Part shown: positions 42,963 to 52,083 of the stretch, piece by piece | Numbering within the stretch: position 1 is the stretch's first letter | Layout of the letters: each line of letters opens with the position of its first letter | From: Sphaerotilus hippei | Lineage (GTDB): Bacteria > Pseudomonadota > Gammaproteobacteria > Burkholderiales > Burkholderiaceae_C | Assembly: GCF_003201595.1 (NCBI RefSeq) | Contig: NZ_QJJS01000004.1 | Coordinates: forward strand, 83,765 to 147,764 | Direction of reading: 5' to 3' | Length of the DNA stretch: 64,000 nt | Position numbers and translations under genes: made by a program | The notes under the pieces: generated by a model | Seen by the model: the letters and a program-made list of their open reading frames with translations, nothing else | The model's database searches: none | Told to the model about the DNA's origin: nothing

Positions 42963-44339
42963 ATGGACAAAAAAGAGATGTCGCTCGACGGGGGAGGGCC
43001 GCTGGCGGACCCTTCGTCGGGTGAAGGCACCGAGCTGCGCAAGCCGCACGAGATGATCGTGCTGGTCCCGAAATCGAAGCGCGTGACGCTGACGGGGCGC
43101 CGCCTCTACAACGCCTTGCTGCAGGTGGCGCAGTCGCGCCTGATCGCGATGGAGGCGATGCCCCCGGCCGATTTCCTGTTCGAGGCCCCGCTGCCCGCGC
43201 TGCTGCGCACCACCGGCTCCAGTGGCGAGGATCGCACCGCCGCCAAACGTTATCTGCGCGAGATGCGCGGCCTGGAGGTGGACTGGGAGACCACCGCGCC
43301 CGGGGACGGCATGAAGTGGCGCGACTTCTCGATGCTCTCCGAGGTGGCCATCGAGGTGCGGCGAGGCGAGAACTGGGTGTCCTGGTCCTACCCGCCCACC
43401 ATCATGGCCGCGCTGCGCGAGCCCGCCCGCTGGGCCAGCATCGATCTGGCGATCCTGGCCCGGCTGGGCACCTATGCCGCGGTCGCGCTCTACGAGATCT
43501 GTGCACGCTACCGCCACAACCCGTCCGGCCTGACCAGCCGCAAGCCGGTGCAGTGGTGGGCGGATGCCCTGAGCCAGGCGCCCCGGGGCGCGGAGCGTCG
43601 TGAATGGCGCAAGTTCAAGTCCGAGCGGGTCAAGGACGCGATCGAGGAGATCAACCGCGAGACCGACCTGGAGGTCGAGCTGATCGAGCACAAGCAGGGT
43701 CGCGCGGTCACCGAGGCCCAGTTCGCGGTGCGCTTCAAGCGGCAGGCCCTGCGCCACAAGCCTCAGGACGACGGTCCGGTCGATGCCAATCTGGTGCTGC
43801 GCGGCGAGTCGCTCGGCATCCGCGAGGTGCGGCTCGAAGGACTGATCAGCGAGTTCGGCGAGGCGAGGGTGCGCGAGAAGATCGACGCGCTGGAGCGTCG
43901 TGCGGCCAACAGCAAGCTCAGGAGCATCGACAACGCCTACTCCTACCTGCGGTCGCTGCTGCGCAACGACGACGTGCCGGTCGAGCTCGAGAGTCCCCCC
44001 GAGGTCGGTCCGGTCGTGGCGCCGGCGCCGCGGGTCCAGATCGGAGGGCTGGCCATGCCGCAGCCGCAGCCAGCTTCATCCGACACCACCTGGCTCAATG
44101 CCAGGATCGCCTCGATCAAGGCCGAGATCATGGCCATGGAGGCGCCGCGACGTCAGCAGTGGGTCGACCTGGCGGTGGCGGAGCTGGCGGCCAGGAAGCT
44201 GCTCAGCGCGGTCGTCGCCCGGCGCATCGCCCAGGGCGACGTGCTGCACGGCGTGCTGGGTTCGGTGATGGTGCGCCTCTATGCGCTGGACCGTCATGGT
44301 GATCAGTGGGATCAGCCGGCCGCCCTGGCTCCGGCCTGA
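42963..44339 (+). CDS. Replication initiation protein (Rep_3-type)
   Basis: A 458-residue initiator of the iteron-plasmid Rep_3/RepA class. The first part (KPHEMIVLVPKSKRVTLTGRRLYNALLQVAQSRL, residues about 28-60) and the tandem winged-helix region (RDFSMLSEVAIEVRRGENWVSWSYPPTIMAALREPARWASIDLAILARLGTYAAVALYEICARYR) match this class, including the WASIDLAILARLGTYAAVALYEIC helix typical of WH1. WH2 lies at about 205-260 (WRKFKSERVKDAIEEINRETDLEVELIEHKQ). The C-terminal 170 residues are a longer, less conserved tail. ATG at 42963 was chosen: it lies after the last iteron; ATGs upstream lie among iterons. Convergent neighbour: its stop abuts the stop of the EAL gene. Confidence 0.88.
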   Translation: MDKKEMSLDGGGPLADPSSGEGTELRKPHEMIVLVPKSKRVTLTGRRLYNALLQVAQSRLIAMEAMPPADFLFEAPLPALLRTTGSSGEDRTAAKRYLREMRGLEVDWETTAPGDGMKWRDFSMLSEVAIEVRRGENWVSWSYPPTIMAALREPARWASIDLAILARLGTYAAVALYEICARYRHNPSGLTSRKPVQWWADALSQAPRGAERREWRKFKSERVKDAIEEINRETDLEVELIEHKQGRAVTEAQFAVRFKRQALRHKPQDDGPVDANLVLRGESLGIREVRLEGLISEFGEARVREKIDALERRAANSKLRSIDNAYSYLRSLLRNDDVPVELESPPEVGPVVAPAPRVQIGGLAMPQPQPASSDTTWLNARIASIKAEIMAMEAPRRQQWVDLAVAELAARKLLSAVVARRIAQGDVLHGVLGSVMVRLYALDRHGDQWDQPAALAPA

Positions 44340-46694
44340 TCAGCCTGGCGTCAGCCCGGCCTCGAAATCCTCCAGCGTCGCCGGTCGGCCGAACAGGTAG
44401 CCCTGGAAGTGCCGGCAGCCGCTGTCGACCAGGAAGGCTCGCTGCTCGTCGGTCTCCACGCCCTCGGCGATGACCGCCAGCCCCAGGCTGCGGCCCAGCG
44501 CGATGACGGTGCGCACGATGGCCGCTTCGCTCGTGTCGCGCGTGACGTCGCGCACGAAGGACTGGTCGATCTTCAGCTGGTCGAGCGGCATGTTCTTCAG
44601 GTAGGCCAGCGACGAGAAGCCGGTGCCGAAGTCGTCCAGCGAGAAGCTGACCCCGCGTGCGCGCAGGGCGCTCATCCTGGCGACCACCCCGTCCATGTCG
44701 GTGGCCAGGATGCTCTCGGTCATCTCCAGCTTGAGCCGGCTCGGATCGGCCCCGGTGCGCTCCAGGGTGTCGAGCACCTGACCGACGAAATCGGGCTGGC
44801 TGAACTCCCGGGTGCTGACGTTGATGGCCAGCATCAGGTGCCGGCAGTGCGGCAGGTCCTGCCAGCGCCGGATCTGCCGGCAGGCGGTCTCCAGCACCCA
44901 TTGCCCGATGGGGATGATCAGTCCGGTTTCTTCGGCCAGCGGGATGAAGCGGGCCGGAGACACCATGCCCATGCCCGGATGTCGCCACCGGACCAGCGCC
45001 TCGGCACCGAGCACCTGCCCCTGGTCGTCGACCTGCTTCTGGTACATCAGCACCAGTTCGTCCGGAATGGCCCGGCGCAGCTGCTGCTCCAGCTGGACCC
45101 GCTGCTCGAGCAGCGCCTGCATGCTGCTGTCGAAGAAGCGCACGCGGTTGCGGCCGGCCCGCTTGGCCTCGAACATGGCCATGTCGGCCCGCTTGAGCAG
45201 TTCGGCGGCATCGGTGTCCTGCTCGCCGAACAGGCAGATGCCGATCGAGGCCTTGCAGGGGTAGAGCTCGTTGCCCAGCGTCACGGGCTCCTGGATGCGC
45301 TGCAGCGCCTGCTGCGCCAGTTCACCGGCCACCGCCTCGGCCTCCTCGCGGTGGGCGCTCAGGCCCTTGAGCAGCAGCACGAACTCGTCGCTGCCCAGTC
45401 GTGCCAGCGTGTCGTCCGGGCGGATGAGGCTGGCGAGCCGGCTGGCGATCTCCATCAGCAGCTGGTCACCGATGTCGTGGCCGCGGGTGTCGTTGAGCAG
45501 GCTGAAGTGGTCGATGTTGACCAGCAGGACGGCGCCCCGCTGGCGGGTGCCCAGCGCGTGCAGCAGGCGGTCGCGCAGCTGACGCCGGTTGGCCAGGCCG
45601 GTCAGCACGTCATGGAAGGCCAGCTGGTGCATCACCTGACCCAGCACGCCGGTCTCGTCCTGCGGCTTGCCGCCCGGGAGGGCTGGCTGGGCGCCGCGCA
45701 GGCTGCGGTGGGCCCGGGCGATCTCGGCCAGCGCGACGATGGGGCGCACCACCCGGCCCGAGATCAGCCAGGTGATGCCGGCGAAGGCCATGGCCACGAT
45801 CACGCTGAAGAGCAGCATCAGGCGGCGATTCCAGGCGATGGACTCGAAGGTGTGGCGCGTCTCCTCGCGCACGATCACGGTCCAGGCCAGGTCTTCGACC
45901 GCGGCCTTCGTGCGGACCCGGGCCCGGGCCGAGAAGTGGGTGCCTGACGCGCCCTGCCGCTCCAGTGCCGCGAGGTCGGTCGAGGTCTCGTGGCGGGGCT
46001 TGTACAGCCAGATCCCTTCCTTGCTGGCGATCAGCACCTCGATGGAGGCGGTGTTGCCCAGGTCCATCGAGGTGGTCCGGATGATGTCCTGCACCCAGTT
46101 CCAGTAGAGGTGCGCGCCCAGCACGCCGCGGGCTTCGCCTCGGGGGCCGCGGATCGGTACGGCGACGTCCACGAAGCGGGGTGGCTCACCGTCCGGGCCC
46201 ATGTGCAGATGGCTGGCCAGCAGCTTGGCGTCGTGCGGGTCTCCCAGGTAGATGCCTTGCAGGCCATGGGCGAACCAGGGGCGAGACGAGATGTCCTTGC
46301 CTTCCAGCAGGCCGCGACTGGCGGCGAGCACCTGTCCGGAGCGTCCGGTCAGGCCGATCCAGGCATAGGCCGGCTGGCGCTTCTGCAGGCCGTCGAGCAG
46401 CGGGCGCACCTGCTCGGGATCGCTCAGGCCTGTGCTCGACAGCAGGTCGGCCATCAGCGAGATCTCCTGCTGGCGGTTGTCGAGGTCCTCGACCAGGGTG
46501 CGCGCGATCTTGTGGGCCGTCACCTGCAGCGTGCGCTGCGCGCCTTCCTGGATGCCGACCTCCCAGCGCCACTCCATGAAGGCGGTCAGCAGCAGCCCGA
46601 ACACGATGCCGCTGGCGCCCATGGCCAGCGAGAACCGTCCGCGCACGCTGCGGAAGGGGGACAGTCGGGACAGGAAGAGGAACCGCATGGTCAA
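44340..46694 (-). CDS. CACHE-GGDEF-EAL c-di-GMP signalling protein
   Basis: A 784-residue membrane protein. Residues about 20-45 and 285-310 are membrane helices that flank a periplasmic dCache-type sensor (PAYAWIGLTGRSGQVLAASRGLL, SSRPWFAHGLQGIYLGD). The GGDEF domain follows (DVLTGLANRRQLRDRLL; active-site loop reads GSDEF, with Ser for the second Gly, so cyclase activity is doubtful). The EAL domain looks complete: EALVRW, INVSTREFSQ, LEMTES, LDDFGTGFSS, LKIDQSFV, AEGVET and FQGYLFGRP. It is therefore probably a c-di-GMP phosphodiesterase. Convergent with rep, with stop codons touching. Confidence 0.9.
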   Translation of the reverse strand: MTMRFLFLSRLSPFRSVRGRFSLAMGASGIVFGLLLTAFMEWRWEVGIQEGAQRTLQVTAHKIARTLVEDLDNRQQEISLMADLLSSTGLSDPEQVRPLLDGLQKRQPAYAWIGLTGRSGQVLAASRGLLEGKDISSRPWFAHGLQGIYLGDPHDAKLLASHLHMGPDGEPPRFVDVAVPIRGPRGEARGVLGAHLYWNWVQDIIRTTSMDLGNTASIEVLIASKEGIWLYKPRHETSTDLAALERQGASGTHFSARARVRTKAAVEDLAWTVIVREETRHTFESIAWNRRLMLLFSVIVAMAFAGITWLISGRVVRPIVALAEIARAHRSLRGAQPALPGGKPQDETGVLGQVMHQLAFHDVLTGLANRRQLRDRLLHALGTRQRGAVLLVNIDHFSLLNDTRGHDIGDQLLMEIASRLASLIRPDDTLARLGSDEFVLLLKGLSAHREEAEAVAGELAQQALQRIQEPVTLGNELYPCKASIGICLFGEQDTDAAELLKRADMAMFEAKRAGRNRVRFFDSSMQALLEQRVQLEQQLRRAIPDELVLMYQKQVDDQGQVLGAEALVRWRHPGMGMVSPARFIPLAEETGLIIPIGQWVLETACRQIRRWQDLPHCRHLMLAINVSTREFSQPDFVGQVLDTLERTGADPSRLKLEMTESILATDMDGVVARMSALRARGVSFSLDDFGTGFSSLAYLKNMPLDQLKIDQSFVRDVTRDTSEAAIVRTVIALGRSLGLAVIAEGVETDEQRAFLVDSGCRHFQGYLFGRPATLEDFEAGLTPG

Positions 46695-46741
46695 CCGAGG
46701 TTATAGATCGCTTCGATGAATCCTGGGTGTGCAGTTTCTAC

Positions 46742-46755
46742 GTACTCTTGAGTAC
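46742..46755. promoter_or_regulatory. Palindrome GTACTC-TT-GAGTAC upstream of the EAL gene
   Basis: Arms GTACTC (46742-46747) and GAGTAC (46750-46755) around TT, 48 bp upstream of the EAL-gene start (46694), in the 115-bp gap to the histidine kinase gene. It is a candidate operator or promoter-proximal site; no regulator is known. Confidence 0.3.
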
Positions 46756-46809
46756 CATGCGATGGTCTGATCCTGGTCACGTGCGTTCGATGGCGAGTCC
46801 TCAGGATCG

Positions 46810-49800
46810 TCACGGACCCATGGCTTGCGAGCCCCCTGTCGGGATCTCCAGCTCGAAGGTGGCGCCGCGGCCCGGCCCGTCGCTGCGGGCGGTCAGCGTG
46901 CCGCCCATGTCCCGGGCGGCCAGCACGCAGCTGTGCAGGCCGAAGCCGTGGCCGTCCTTGCGGGTGGTGAAGCCGTGTGCGAACACCCGCGTCAGGTGTT
47001 CCGGGGCGATGCCGATGCCGTTGTCCGACACCGTGATGTGCAGCCGCTCGCCCTGCCGGTCGACCTGCAGGCGCACCAGCGCGTCGGAGCGGCCGTGGTC
47101 GGTGCAGGCGTTCTTGGCGTTGGCCAGCAGGTTGACCAGGATCTGCAGCACCCGCGAGCGGTCCAGGCGCAGCCCGGACAGCTCGGCCAGCCGGGTCTCC
47201 ACCCGCACGTGGTGGCGGGCCATCGAGGCCTCGTTCATCTGCAGCGCGTCGTGCACCAGGCTGCCGATCTCCACCGGCTCGACCACGCTCGAGCGGCCGG
47301 CGTACGACTGCTGGGTGGCGACGATGTCCTTGATGTGGCCGACCCGGCCGACCAGCAGCTCGAGTTCGGCCGCCAGCTCGGACTGCTCGATCGCCACCGC
47401 CTGCACCAGCCGGTTCAGGTAGCCGGGCAGCCGTCGGCCCTTGTCGTCGTGCGTCAGGAAATGGCCCAGGTCGTCCGGGTGCTCGTTCATCAGCGCCATG
47501 GCCCGGCCGAAGCCGCTCACCTTGGACTGGCGCAGCCGGTTGCCGATCAGGTCGGCCGACACGTTGACGCTGTTGAGCACATTGCCCACGTTGTGCAGCA
47601 CGTTGGTGGCGATCTCGGCCATGCCGGCCCGCCGGGCGGTGTCGAGCAGCTGGGCCTGGGCGTCCTGCAGCTCGCGGGTGCGCTGCTCTACCCGGGCCTC
47701 GAGCTCGGCGTAGAGCCGGGCGTTCTCGAGCGAGACCGCCAGCTGCGCGGCCACCAGCTGCACCGCGTCGAGCCGGTCGGCGGCAAAACAGCCGGTGGCC
47801 AGCCGGTTCTCCAGCAGCAGCATCGCCCGGGCCTCGCCCTGGCTCAGGATGGGCAGCACCAGCAGCGCGCAGCGCTGCAGGCCGGCCAGGTGCGGGTCGC
47901 CGGCGAAGCGGTCGTCCTGCATCGCGTCGTCGATCACCAGCGGCTGGCGCGTGCGTTCGGCGTAGCGGAAGGCCGACATCGGCACCAGGCCCTGCTGCCC
48001 GGCCAGATCCAGCGGCATCGCCGGCGTCGCGGCCGCGTCGGCGGCCAGCACCAGCCAGCCGTCCGGCGCCTCCCGCCGCAGCGCCAGGTGCACGTCGGTG
48101 GCGCCGGTCATCGCGCCCATCAGCTCCACCACCCGGGCGGTCAGCCGCTCCAGGCTGGTTTCCGAGCTGAGCAGCTGCGAGGCCCGCACGACGGCGAGCA
48201 GGTCGATGGCGTGGTCGTCGCGGGCCGGCGTCGGTCCGCCGTCGGCCGGCTCCCGCGCCTCGGGCCGGTGGGCGGTCGGGCGCAGGAAGGGGTGCTGCAG
48301 CATCAGCCTCTGCACCTTGGCCGTCGCTCCCCAGTGTTCATGGGCCTGCCGCGCCTCGGCCAGCAGGCAGCGGCCGGTGGCCACGAGTCCGTGGTCCAGG
48401 TGGAAGCGAGCGGCCCGCTCGGTGATCAGCGCCCGGTGCCAGGCCCGCGAGCGGGTCGCCACCCGGTCCATCGCGGCGTCGAACGCCCGGGCCGCGGCCC
48501 GCTCGTCCCCCAGCGCCCAGGCCTGTTCGGCCTCGATCCAGTGCTGCAGGTGCAGGAAGTTGCCGGGCTGGTCGGCGGCACGCTGCGTCATCCAGGCCCT
48601 TGAGCCGGCCAGGGCCGCGCGGGCCTCGGCCAGGTCGGCCCCCGGGGCCGCGGCGCGGATCCGCCCGGCCATCGCCAGCGCGTTCAGGGCGTGCGCCCAG
48701 GCGGTCGGGTAGAAGCCGGGCATCGCCCCGAGCAGCGGCATCGCCGCGGCGATGTGCGACTGCAGGCGCGGCAGGTCGTCGAACAGCGCCGCCGACAGCG
48801 CCCGCAGCAGGTGGAAGGTCACGCCCAGCGTGCCGACGGCCAGCCGGCCGCTCTGGCGCGCGGCCTCGTCGAACGAGGCGTCGTCGAGGCTGCCGGGCGG
48901 CTCGGTGGGCTCGGTCAGGCTGCGCAGCAGCTGTCGGTAGGTGCGGTAGATGCCCTGGGCGAACTCGTTGCCAGTGCGCTGGGCGAAGGCCAGGCCGCGG
49001 TCGACTTCGTCGATGCAGGTCTGCAGCGCCGGTGCGCTGTCCAGCACGGCCGGGGTGGTGGCGTTGTAGGTCAGGCAGGCGAACTGCAGGTCGCCGCCGC
49101 GCAGCAGCGCCTCGTGTGCCTCGCGGGCCTGGGCGATGCTGTCCTCCAGCGGGCCGAACCAGTGCTGGGTGGCGATCGCGTGCACGTGGCGTGCGGTGGC
49201 CGTGGCCAGCTCGTAGCCGCGGGCTTCGCCCACCGACAGCGTCTGCCGGGCCAGCGTGTGGGCCGCCCCGTAGGCCTGGCGGCGGGCCATCAGCACCAGC
49301 GGCATGCTCAGCGCGGCGCTGCGCACCAGGGCCGGGCAGGGGCCGTGCACGGTCCACAGCCGCCGGCTTTCCACGGCCAGCCAGGCGTTGATGTCGGGGG
49401 CGCACTGCAGCGTCGGGATCACCAGCCGGTCGAGCAGCTGGGCCACGGCGACGACCCGGGCGTCGCTCACGTCCGGGCGGTGGCGGTCGTCCGGGCCGAC
49501 CGTGTCCGACAGCGCGGACAGGCCCTGCTCGATCGCCGCGGGGTCCTGCGTGGGCACCTCGGTGCCCAGCCGCGCCAGCAGGGCCACGCCGAGCTGCACG
49601 GCCTCGGGGCCGCGGGCGCGGTGCGTCAGGCTGGCGATCTGCAGGCAGGTGGCCTCGACCTGATCGAGCGCCTCGTCGCTGCACCGCTGGACGAACCCGA
49701 AGGCCGCATCGGCCTCGTCGAGCTGCCCGAGGTTGTAGAGCGACAGGTGGCGCTCGGTGGCCACGGCGATGCGCAGGCTGCGGTCCGTGTCGCCGGCCAG

Positions 49801-52065
49801 CCCGCTCAGCAGCGTGATGGCCGCCGACATCAGGCGCTCCACCATGCCGTGGCTGACCAGGCGCAGGCGGGCGGCGGCTTCGTGGAACAGGCGGGCGGCC
49901 CGGCCGCGCTCATCGGCATCGTCGATCAGCGCGGCCGCCGGCAGGTACTGCTCGGCCGCCACCGCCCTGAAATGGGCGTGCCGGGTCAGGCGGCGCGCCA
50001 GGTCCAGGTGCAGGCGGCAGGCGCCCCGTCCCTGGAGCCGGCGGTACGCGGCCTGCTGCACGCGGTCGTGCCGGAAGCGGATCGCCCGCACGCCGTCGTC
50101 GATCATCACCAGCAGGCCGTCGTCGAGCGCGGTGGCGGCCTGCGCCTCGACCTCGGCGGGGGCGCGCCCGCTGGCGGCCTGCAGCAGCTCCAGCGACAGC
50201 TCGCCCCCCAGGCAGGCCATGATCTCCAGCAGCTCGATGGTGGCCGCAGGCAGGCGCTCGATGCGCGCCTGCAGCAGCTCGAGCACCTCGCCCCGGCCGA
50301 CGTGGGCCTGGATCTCGCGGGGATCCCACTGCCAGCCGGCGTCGCCGGCCACCAGCACGCCGTCGCGCCGCAGTGCGTTGATCAGCTCCACCGTGTCGAA
50401 GGGGTTGCCCGCCGTGCGCGGGGCCACGGCCCGGGCCAGCGCGTCCGCCTGCGGCAGCGGCAGCCGCATCATGCTGGCGAGCAGCTCGGTCAGGTTGTCC
50501 GGGGGCAGATTGTCCAGCAGCAGGCGCCAGGGCGGGCCCGGCTGCTGCTGCCAGCGGTCCAGCCGGGCCTGCAGCGCATGGGTGGCCCCGACCTCGCCGG
50601 CCCGGTAGGCGCCCACCAGCAGCAGCCCCGTCAGGCGTGCATCCGTCAGGATCGCGTCGAAGGTGCGGATGGCCGGGGCGGCGGCCCACTGCAGGTCATC
50701 GATGACCATCACCAGCGGCCGTTCGGGCGAGACGATGGCCCGCAGCAGGTCCAGCACCGCCTGCACCAGCTGGCTGCCGGCGAGCAGCACGTCCTGCGCG
50801 GGCGTGCCGTCGGGTTCCACGCCCAGCAGCAGCGCGAACTCGGGCAGCAGCGTGGTGACCAGGCCGACGTTGGGGCCGAGCGTGCGGCGCAGCCGCAGCC
50901 GCTGGGCCGCCAGCGCCGCTTCAGGCTCGGCCAGCAGCAGGCGGCCGAGGGCCCGCAGCGCCTGGTGCATCGCGTCGGTGTCCTGGTCCTGGCGCAGCTG
51001 GTCGAACTTGCCGCAGACGAACCAGCCGCGCCGGGCGGTCACCAGCGGGCGCAGCGTGTTGATCAGGGCCGTCTTGCCCACGCCGGGCGCCCCGGCCACC
51101 AGCACGGCCCGGCGCTGCGGGGTCAGCGCGGCGTCCAGGGCCGAGGCCAGCACGGCCCGCTCCGGCTCGCGGCCGACCAGCTGCGACGGCGGAGCGAGCC
51201 AGTCCGGGTGGTCGTGGCGACCGGGCACGAACGGCGGGCGCGGGTCGGCCGCCGGGTCGGGCCGCATCAGTTCGGCCAGGTCACGGGCCAGGCCCTGGCC
51301 GCTCTGGTAGCGCCGGTCGGGCGATTTTTCCAGCAGGTGCAGGATCACGTCCGACAGCTCGGCCGGCAGCGCCGGCCGGCGCTCGATCGGGGGCACCGGC
51401 AGCACGGCCAGGTGCTGGTGGATCAGGCGCAGCGGATCGGCCTCGACGAACGGCGGGCGGCCGGTGGCCTGCTCGTAGAGCAGGGCCCCCAGCGCGTAGA
51501 GATCGGCACGGTGGTCGATGCCCAGGCCGGAGCGGCCGGTCTGCTCGGGCGCGCCGTAGGCCAGCGTGCCGGTCACCAGGCTGTGGTGGATGAAACCGGG
51601 CTGCTCCTCGGCCGAGGTGGTGGCGTGCTCGAAGCCGATCAGCACCGGCGTGTCGTCCGCGCCGGTCAGCACGATGTTGAGCGGATGCAGGTTGCGGTGC
51701 TGCACGCCGCGCTGGTGCACCGCCGCCAGGATGCGCGCCAGCCGCCCGGCCAGGCGCAGCAGCTCCGGCAGCGCCATCGGCGTGCCGGCCTCGCGCTGCG
51801 ACAGCCGTTGCCCGCCGTCGTCCTCGAGCAGGATGTGGTCGTCGGCCTCGTCCCCGGGGGCGAGCCGGGGCACGCCCGCCACGCCGGCCAGCCGCTCGAG
51901 CACCCGGCGCTCGTTGCGCAGCCGCATCCGCGCCTGCGGGCCGAAGGCCTGCTTGCAGATGACGGTCGTGCCGTCGGGCCGGGTCTGGCGCAGCACCCGC
52001 AGGGTGGTGCTGCGGTGCAGCAGCACGTCGGTGTCGGCGGTCGGGGGCAGTGCCATCGGCTCCAT
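46810..52065 (-). CDS. Kinase-like/ATPase/GAF/histidine kinase multi-domain sensor
   Basis: A 1751-residue protein of the group with Ser/Thr-kinase-like, AAA-type ATPase, tetratricopeptide-like, GAF and histidine kinase domains. Residues 1-270 form a kinase fold, but the catalytic loop reads HRNLHPLN (Asp replaced by Asn125) and the DFG motif reads GFE (144-146); the Lys38 in VICKQA is present. The ATPase P-loop is GAPGVGKT (325-332), Walker B PLVMVIDDLQW. A long alpha-helical part follows, then GAF (about 1330-1490). The histidine kinase has the H-box NVLHNVGNVLNS and ATP-binding N-box ANAKNACTDHG, VSDNGIGI and HGFGLHSC. It lies 18 bp after the response-regulator gene in the same operon. Confidence 0.88.
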   Translation of the reverse strand: MEPMALPPTADTDVLLHRSTTLRVLRQTRPDGTTVICKQAFGPQARMRLRNERRVLERLAGVAGVPRLAPGDEADDHILLEDDGGQRLSQREAGTPMALPELLRLAGRLARILAAVHQRGVQHRNLHPLNIVLTGADDTPVLIGFEHATTSAEEQPGFIHHSLVTGTLAYGAPEQTGRSGLGIDHRADLYALGALLYEQATGRPPFVEADPLRLIHQHLAVLPVPPIERRPALPAELSDVILHLLEKSPDRRYQSGQGLARDLAELMRPDPAADPRPPFVPGRHDHPDWLAPPSQLVGREPERAVLASALDAALTPQRRAVLVAGAPGVGKTALINTLRPLVTARRGWFVCGKFDQLRQDQDTDAMHQALRALGRLLLAEPEAALAAQRLRLRRTLGPNVGLVTTLLPEFALLLGVEPDGTPAQDVLLAGSQLVQAVLDLLRAIVSPERPLVMVIDDLQWAAAPAIRTFDAILTDARLTGLLLVGAYRAGEVGATHALQARLDRWQQQPGPPWRLLLDNLPPDNLTELLASMMRLPLPQADALARAVAPRTAGNPFDTVELINALRRDGVLVAGDAGWQWDPREIQAHVGRGEVLELLQARIERLPAATIELLEIMACLGGELSLELLQAASGRAPAEVEAQAATALDDGLLVMIDDGVRAIRFRHDRVQQAAYRRLQGRGACRLHLDLARRLTRHAHFRAVAAEQYLPAAALIDDADERGRAARLFHEAAARLRLVSHGMVERLMSAAITLLSGLAGDTDRSLRIAVATERHLSLYNLGQLDEADAAFGFVQRCSDEALDQVEATCLQIASLTHRARGPEAVQLGVALLARLGTEVPTQDPAAIEQGLSALSDTVGPDDRHRPDVSDARVVAVAQLLDRLVIPTLQCAPDINAWLAVESRRLWTVHGPCPALVRSAALSMPLVLMARRQAYGAAHTLARQTLSVGEARGYELATATARHVHAIATQHWFGPLEDSIAQAREAHEALLRGGDLQFACLTYNATTPAVLDSAPALQTCIDEVDRGLAFAQRTGNEFAQGIYRTYRQLLRSLTEPTEPPGSLDDASFDEAARQSGRLAVGTLGVTFHLLRALSAALFDDLPRLQSHIAAAMPLLGAMPGFYPTAWAHALNALAMAGRIRAAAPGADLAEARAALAGSRAWMTQRAADQPGNFLHLQHWIEAEQAWALGDERAAARAFDAAMDRVATRSRAWHRALITERAARFHLDHGLVATGRCLLAEARQAHEHWGATAKVQRLMLQHPFLRPTAHRPEAREPADGGPTPARDDHAIDLLAVVRASQLLSSETSLERLTARVVELMGAMTGATDVHLALRREAPDGWLVLAADAAATPAMPLDLAGQQGLVPMSAFRYAERTRQPLVIDDAMQDDRFAGDPHLAGLQRCALLVLPILSQGEARAMLLLENRLATGCFAADRLDAVQLVAAQLAVSLENARLYAELEARVEQRTRELQDAQAQLLDTARRAGMAEIATNVLHNVGNVLNSVNVSADLIGNRLRQSKVSGFGRAMALMNEHPDDLGHFLTHDDKGRRLPGYLNRLVQAVAIEQSELAAELELLVGRVGHIKDIVATQQSYAGRSSVVEPVEIGSLVHDALQMNEASMARHHVRVETRLAELSGLRLDRSRVLQILVNLLANAKNACTDHGRSDALVRLQVDRQGERLHITVSDNGIGIAPEHLTRVFAHGFTTRKDGHGFGLHSCVLAARDMGGTLTARSDGPGRGATFELEIPTGGSQAMGP

Positions 52066-52083
52066 GGTGCGGCTCGCTCGTGT

